Source of the DNA: a bacterium | Lineage (GTDB): Bacteria; Vulcanimicrobiota; Xenobia; Xenobiales; JADMJV01 | Reading direction: 5' to 3' | Assembly (NCBI GenBank): GCA_018266105.1 | Contig: JAFEBA010000097.1 | Span: 1 to 61,914 of the forward strand | Length of the DNA: 61,914 nt | Shown here: one piece after another, positions 58,244-61,914 of the stretch | Layout: every line of letters begins with the position of its first letter | Position numbering within the stretch: position 1 is the stretch's first letter | Position numbers and translations under genes: made by a program | Notes under the pieces: model-generated | Told to the model about the DNA's origin: nothing | Databases searched by the model: none | The model's input: the letters and a program-made list of their open reading frames with translations, nothing else

Positions 58244-60524
58244 CCGTGATGCGCAGGGCGCGCAGGCCCACCACACCCTGCAAGGGCGCAATCTCCAGTT
58301 CTTCCACCTCTCCCTGAATCTGGTCCAGGGACTGGAGGTAGTCAATGTAGTCGCGATACTCGGCTGCTTCGCGGGGGTGAGAGTAGACGATGGCGACTTT
58401 GCCCGGTTGGGTCAGCCGTTCACCCGTGTCGCGGACCTCGGCCTTATCGATTCGCTTTTTGATAATTTCGTAGCGAGCGTTGTAGGCGCCGTCCACGTTA
58501 AATTGCTTTTCATCGTGGGAAAAGCGAATGGAGAGTGGATTGTCCTGCACCAGCAGCAGATGGGCCGCCTCCAGAACTCGCTCCATTTCGCCCGTTAGCC
58601 GCCGACTCTCGCGGGCGATTTCCACCATCGTCTCTAGTTGCCAGAGGCGCAGGTTGCGTAGATACATCGGGTCGAATTCGCCCTGCGGGTGGATGGCCGG
58701 ACCCACGTAGAGCATATGGTCGATTCCGTCACTCTTGTGTAGCTCGAAATAATGAGGAAAGACGGCCTGAGCTTCAATCTGCTTGCGGCTCAGAATTTCT
58801 ACCGTTCGTTCGCGCAGCAAGGTCATGCTGTTTTCGTAGAGTTTGCGCTGCTTATAGACCAATCCCAGGCGGGGGTCGAGGGCGTCTCGATAGGCTTGAA
58901 CCGATCGGGCCACATTCTCGGAAAACTTGGCCAGCGTATCGAAGAGCGGTTCGATCTCCCCTTTGAGAAATTCGATAATGCGGGGTTCATCACCCGAGTC
59001 CAGCCCGTGTTCCAGATGAGTAAGCCACTGTTTCAGCCGGTAACGTCGGCTGCTGAGATAGGTGAGTCGTCGCTCCGCATAGGCGCTCTCCAGCACCTCT
59101 GAGGCCAGGCGAAGCTGGAGGCTGAAGTCCTGCTGAATGGTCTCGTTACGAATCACGGTGGAATTGCGCACGTCGGATACGCCAAAGAGTGGATAGACAT
59201 TTTGAAAGAGAATGTCCTGTCCCAGCACATCCAGGTCGTGGTCGGCTCGCACCACCTCCAAAGCCTGCTGGCGAAATTTCCATTCCACGGCCGGATGCAG
59301 CGCGGTAAAGCGTTCGCGAATCACACTTTCGACCCGAACCTGGAAGGTATCCCACGTGCGGCGCACGGCCAGGGCCAGCAGGGGCGTGACTTCCTGCAGG
59401 CGGAAAGGGGTAAGATTGTTAAAGGCGTGGGCTACGGCTGAAGTTAAGGCGAACACCCCTACCTTCTCTCCTTCGAAGAAGAGCGGCATCATCAGCAGAC
59501 TGCGCGAGCCTTTCCCGGCCGCGTCGCGCATCATTTCCGAACACAGGTCGGCTTTGCCCAGATCCTCGATCACGATCGGGCGGCCGTCCCGAAGCATGGA
59601 CTGACATTCCAGGCTGAGCTTCTTGTTGATGGCGGCCAGGTCCACAAACTGCCAGTCGCGGCTGGACTCCTCGCAGGGACTGAGTTCGAGCAGCAGGCCA
59701 TCGCGGGAACCGAGCACGGTCAACCCCAGGTCGTCCACTCCAAGCAGCATGCGAAAATGCGCCTGAATTCGGCCGAAGCGCTGTCGATCTCGCAGAGGCT
59801 CTTTGGCCACGAGTTCCTGTTTGATGGCCGAAAGAGTGGTCTCTTCGGTAATGTCCGTGGCCTCGTAGATGATCAGGCCGTACATTTCGAATTCGTCCAG
59901 GGGCAGCGTTTTGCGCCAGAGCTCAAGGTCATCCAGATCGGTGGCCAGATTCTCCCAGGCGGCTTCCGAGATCTTGGGCAGTTTCTTGGGTGCCCGAAGT
60001 TCGAAATGATCGAAATGCGCGCGTAACTGGTAATAGCGGATGAGCCCGTTTTCAGCAGGCAATTCGATAATCACTGATTTCTCGAAGGGAAAGTGGCGCC
60101 CGTAATGCTGGCGGGCAACCGACAGATAGCGGAAAAGCTCGCGCAGGTAATCCCAGGTCATTCCCTGGAGAAAAGGCTGACCTCGAAAGTTGCCCTGGTG
60201 GTCCAGCAGTTCGCGGCGGAAACGCGGAGTGGCCCAGTGGATTTCAAAGCTCGAAGGTGTGGCCAGAGCGGCGAATGAGAAGCGCTGCAGACCGGTGGGT
60301 AACACACAGGAGATCAAGGCATCCACCAGTTCTCGATTGGCTTCCACAGCTTGACGATCCAGTCGACCACGCAGCTCAGGATGAGCCTTGATCTGGGGTG
60401 TCAGCAGGCGGGCCATGGCCCCTAGCGGACCAGGATCTTCTGCCTGCTTTAGCCAGAAGTCCAGAATGGAATCAAGGCTGGGTGTGAGCCTGATGGTTTC
60501 GTTGCGCACCATTGTTTGAACCAC
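58233..60524 (-). CDS. Large GAF-domain protein
   Basis: The 763-aa soluble protein has a middle GAF-like module (about 270-395: DWQFVDLAAINKKLSLECQS, SRSLLMMPLFFEGEKVGVFAL) and a long helical C-terminal half (about 400-700) with no catalytic motif that I recognise. No GGDEF, EAL, kinase or HTH domain is visible. GTG 60524 follows GGAGG by seven bases. It may be a cytoplasmic sensor acting on another protein. Its output is unknown. Confidence 0.75.
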   Translation of the reverse strand: MVQTMVRNETIRLTPSLDSILDFWLKQAEDPGPLGAMARLLTPQIKAHPELRGRLDRQAVEANRELVDALISCVLPTGLQRFSFAALATPSSFEIHWATPRFRRELLDHQGNFRGQPFLQGMTWDYLRELFRYLSVARQHYGRHFPFEKSVIIELPAENGLIRYYQLRAHFDHFELRAPKKLPKISEAAWENLATDLDDLELWRKTLPLDEFEMYGLIIYEATDITEETTLSAIKQELVAKEPLRDRQRFGRIQAHFRMLLGVDDLGLTVLGSRDGLLLELSPCEESSRDWQFVDLAAINKKLSLECQSMLRDGRPIVIEDLGKADLCSEMMRDAAGKGSRSLLMMPLFFEGEKVGVFALTSAVAHAFNNLTPFRLQEVTPLLALAVRRTWDTFQVRVESVIRERFTALHPAVEWKFRQQALEVVRADHDLDVLGQDILFQNVYPLFGVSDVRNSTVIRNETIQQDFSLQLRLASEVLESAYAERRLTYLSSRRYRLKQWLTHLEHGLDSGDEPRIIEFLKGEIEPLFDTLAKFSENVARSVQAYRDALDPRLGLVYKQRKLYENSMTLLRERTVEILSRKQIEAQAVFPHYFELHKSDGIDHMLYVGPAIHPQGEFDPMYLRNLRLWQLETMVEIARESRRLTGEMERVLEAAHLLLVQDNPLSIRFSHDEKQFNVDGAYNARYEIIKKRIDKAEVRDTGERLTQPGKVAIVYSHPREAAEYRDYIDYLQSLDQIQGEVEELEIAPLQGVVGLRALRITANL

Positions 60525-60566
60525 TTGAATACCTCCAGCGAGTCGCCGATCGCATGCCCTGATTGG

Positions 60567-61739
60567 CTATGTCTCGGTTTCCTCCAGCGGCTTCACTTGT
60601 CCTGGGAGGCCAGCCATGCCGAGGCTGGCCAGGGCCGCGGCGCAACCGACCACCGCCCAGAGCCTGTCAGGGCTGTGATGCTCGAAGAAATAACCCATGG
60701 TCGGTGCCGAGCTGATCAGGGCCAGACTGACGCAAATGGCATTGACGCCCATGGCTCTGCCCATTTTCTCTGGGGGCACGACCTGCGCCACGTAGGCGTT
60801 AGCGTTGGAAAACATCAGCATTTCCCCGATGGTCAGCCAGAGGGTGGCGACAATCAGGCTCTTCAGTCCGGGAAGCAACCAGAGCGTGAGGTAACTGGCC
60901 GCCTGGCAGGCACATCCAAAAGCGAGCAGTCGCGGTAGCGCGATTCCGGCCGTGATGCGATTGACCCACAAATTGGTCAGTACAATGAAAATCGTATTGA
61001 ACAGCCAGATGTAGCCGACATCGTGCTCGCTTAAATGCAGCCACTTGACGGCGTAGACCGGGCCGGCCGCGAAAAAGGTCATGAAGGACCAGAAAAACAG
61101 ACACAGCCAAAAGTACAGGCGAAAAGCAGCCGGGCCTATGTTCCAGTCCACCGGTCCCTGTCGTGTCTTCTCGACGGCCGGACAGGTTGTACCTGACGCC
61201 AGCAACAAGCTGGCTGCTGCCAGGCTGCTTCCTCCATCCACCCAGAACAGGTATCGATAGTCGACTTCGGCCAGATAGCCGCCCAGGGTCGGGCCGATGC
61301 TCATTCCGAGGTTGATGGCCATATAATTGAGAGCAAAGGCATTGCGTCCGTGCTCGCTGCCCCCGAGGCGGGCCAGCGCGGTGAGAGTGCTGGGCCGCCC
61401 CAGGTCAGCGAATAGGGCCAGTGTAACGGTGCAAAGCACCAGCCAGGGCAAGCCGCGAATGAACGGAAAGCTCACCATGAGTGAGCCGGCCGCCAGCATC
61501 GATAGCGCCAGCAGGCGAACGGGGTCGATTCGATCCGAGGCCCAACCGCCTAACGGGCCGGCCAAGAAACTCCCCAGTCCCCAACAGGCGGCTACCGATG
61601 AGGCAGCTTCCAGATTCAGGCCCAATCCTTTGTGGAAGTAGAGCACGAGAAACGGGAAAACCATAGCGCCCATCCGATTGACCAGAGTCGAACCGGCCAG
61701 CCACCAGCATGCTCGGGGGAGTTGAGTGAAACCGCTCAT
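60567..61739 (-). CDS. MFS transporter
   Basis: The 390-aa protein has about twelve membrane segments in two halves, with the MFS loop-2/3 motif GPLGGWASDRIDPVR and a central polar loop (VEKTRQGPVDW). It resembles drug or small-molecule exporters of the MFS_1 type. The substrate is not predictable. ATG follows a GAGGGGGA run, close to the start. Confidence 0.88.
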   Translation of the reverse strand: MSGFTQLPRACWWLAGSTLVNRMGAMVFPFLVLYFHKGLGLNLEAASSVAACWGLGSFLAGPLGGWASDRIDPVRLLALSMLAAGSLMVSFPFIRGLPWLVLCTVTLALFADLGRPSTLTALARLGGSEHGRNAFALNYMAINLGMSIGPTLGGYLAEVDYRYLFWVDGGSSLAAASLLLASGTTCPAVEKTRQGPVDWNIGPAAFRLYFWLCLFFWSFMTFFAAGPVYAVKWLHLSEHDVGYIWLFNTIFIVLTNLWVNRITAGIALPRLLAFGCACQAASYLTLWLLPGLKSLIVATLWLTIGEMLMFSNANAYVAQVVPPEKMGRAMGVNAICVSLALISSAPTMGYFFEHHSPDRLWAVVGCAAALASLGMAGLPGQVKPLEETET

Positions 61740-61755
61740 TCCCCCTCACTTTGGT

Positions 61756-61769
61756 CGCCACCGGTGGCG
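61756..61769. repeat. Short perfect palindrome CGCCACCGGTGGCG
   Basis: A 14-bp perfect palindrome; a partial copy (GCACCGGTGGC) lies 20 bases downstream. It sits between the MFS start and the next minus-strand gene's stop. It may be a weak terminator or an operator. Confidence 0.45.
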
Positions 61770-61807
61770 TCCTGTCGCGCACCGGTGGCGGACGACGCTT
61801 TTCTCGT

Positions 61808-61914
61808 TCAGGCCGCTTCGGCGGTGTCTTCTTCGACTCTGGGGGGGGAATTGGCGACGGGCTCGTCGTCCTCTTCCTCGTCGTCTTCGTCTTCTTCCTC
61901 GGCCACGACCTCAG
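61808..61914 (-). CDS. 3' end of a gene with an acidic C-terminal tail
   Basis: The last 35 codons are open from the window edge to TGA at 61810-61808. They encode VVAEEEDEDDEEEDDEPVA and an end rich in Glu and Ala. Acidic tails occur on many RNA- or ribosome-associated proteins. The rest of the gene is outside the window, so no name is given. Confidence 0.55.
   Translation of the reverse strand, partial: EVVAEEEDEDDEEEDDEPVANSPPRVEEDTAEAA

Noticed and set aside
1..61914. CRISPR arrays, tRNA/rRNA genes, insertion sequences and prophage
   Set aside because: No regularly spaced repeats, cloverleaf-like sequences, transposase or integrase motifs, or phage structural genes were seen by eye. A tRNAscan and an IS search would confirm.

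Overview
The window is a GC-rich, gene-dense stretch of a bacterial chromosome that carries the replication-initiation locus. dnaA (15941-17305) is flanked on both sides by DnaA boxes and is followed by dnaN. The mix of genes (a coaD/coiled-coil/YlbL-like cluster, nusA-ylxR-infB-rbfA without rimP beside nusA, infC-rpmI-rplT, YqeG, an FBL-type DAHP synthase, RDD/PrsW proteins, many TPR and GAF proteins) looks like a deep-branching Terrabacteria-like or uncultivated lineage rather than a well-studied model. No gene here fixes the phylum. No tRNA, rRNA, CRISPR array or intact insertion sequence was seen.

Layout. 1-10.4 kb: the 3' part of an acyl-AMP-ligase/PlsC fusion; a minus-strand unit of Ser/Thr kinase with a cyclase-like tail, membrane protein and trpF; a UDP-glucose pyrophosphorylase; coaD, a coiled-coil gene and a PDZ/Lon-like protease; a large GAF-GGDEF protein. 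10.4-13.4 kb (minus): a type II/IV secretion F-type gene, an exported Pro/Thr-rich protein, a zinc-ribbon RDD protein and a PrsW-like protease. 13.4-18.8 kb: hemL, a small coiled-coil gene, rdgB, origin region, dnaA, origin region, dnaN. 18.8-24.1 kb: nusA-ylxR-infB-rbfA and a PilZ gene, with a promoter and hairpin leader before nusA. 24-28.8 kb: an MscS channel, a degraded adhesin-repeat fragment, a methyltransferase fused to what looks like a dead Nudix domain, and a GST. 28.8-35.4 kb (minus): infC-rpmI-rplT running into a YqeG phosphatase, YggX and two tandem paralogous polytopic membrane proteins; infC has a clear promoter, a leader hairpin and an AUU start. 35.5-42 kb: a coupled DUF58-transglutaminase-MoxR-TPR operon. 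42-49.5 kb: TPR and hypothetical genes with DAHP synthase, an M28 peptidase, then a structured RNA and an exported protein ahead of trpB-trpA. 49.4-61.9 kb: an EF-hand lipoprotein, a 56-residue acidic mini-protein, a lipase-like lipoprotein, a Pro/Tyr/Gln-rich repeat protein, a swivel-first aconitase-family enzyme, a SAM hydrolase, a GAF protein, an MFS transporter and the 3' end of an acidic-tailed protein.

The most notable points are three genes whose homology-predicted N-termini fall on an AUA codon spaced 6-7 nt after a Shine-Dalgarno sequence, in a window whose infC gene uses AUU; a candidate structured leader RNA with mutually exclusive terminator pairing ahead of the trpBA region; a hairpin terminator inside the nusA leader; and several unusual domain fusions. 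Operons are tight, with many 1-4 nt overlaps (ATGA, GTGA, TTGA, TGATG) and frequent GTG/TTG starts, and many convergent genes overlap at their 3' ends.
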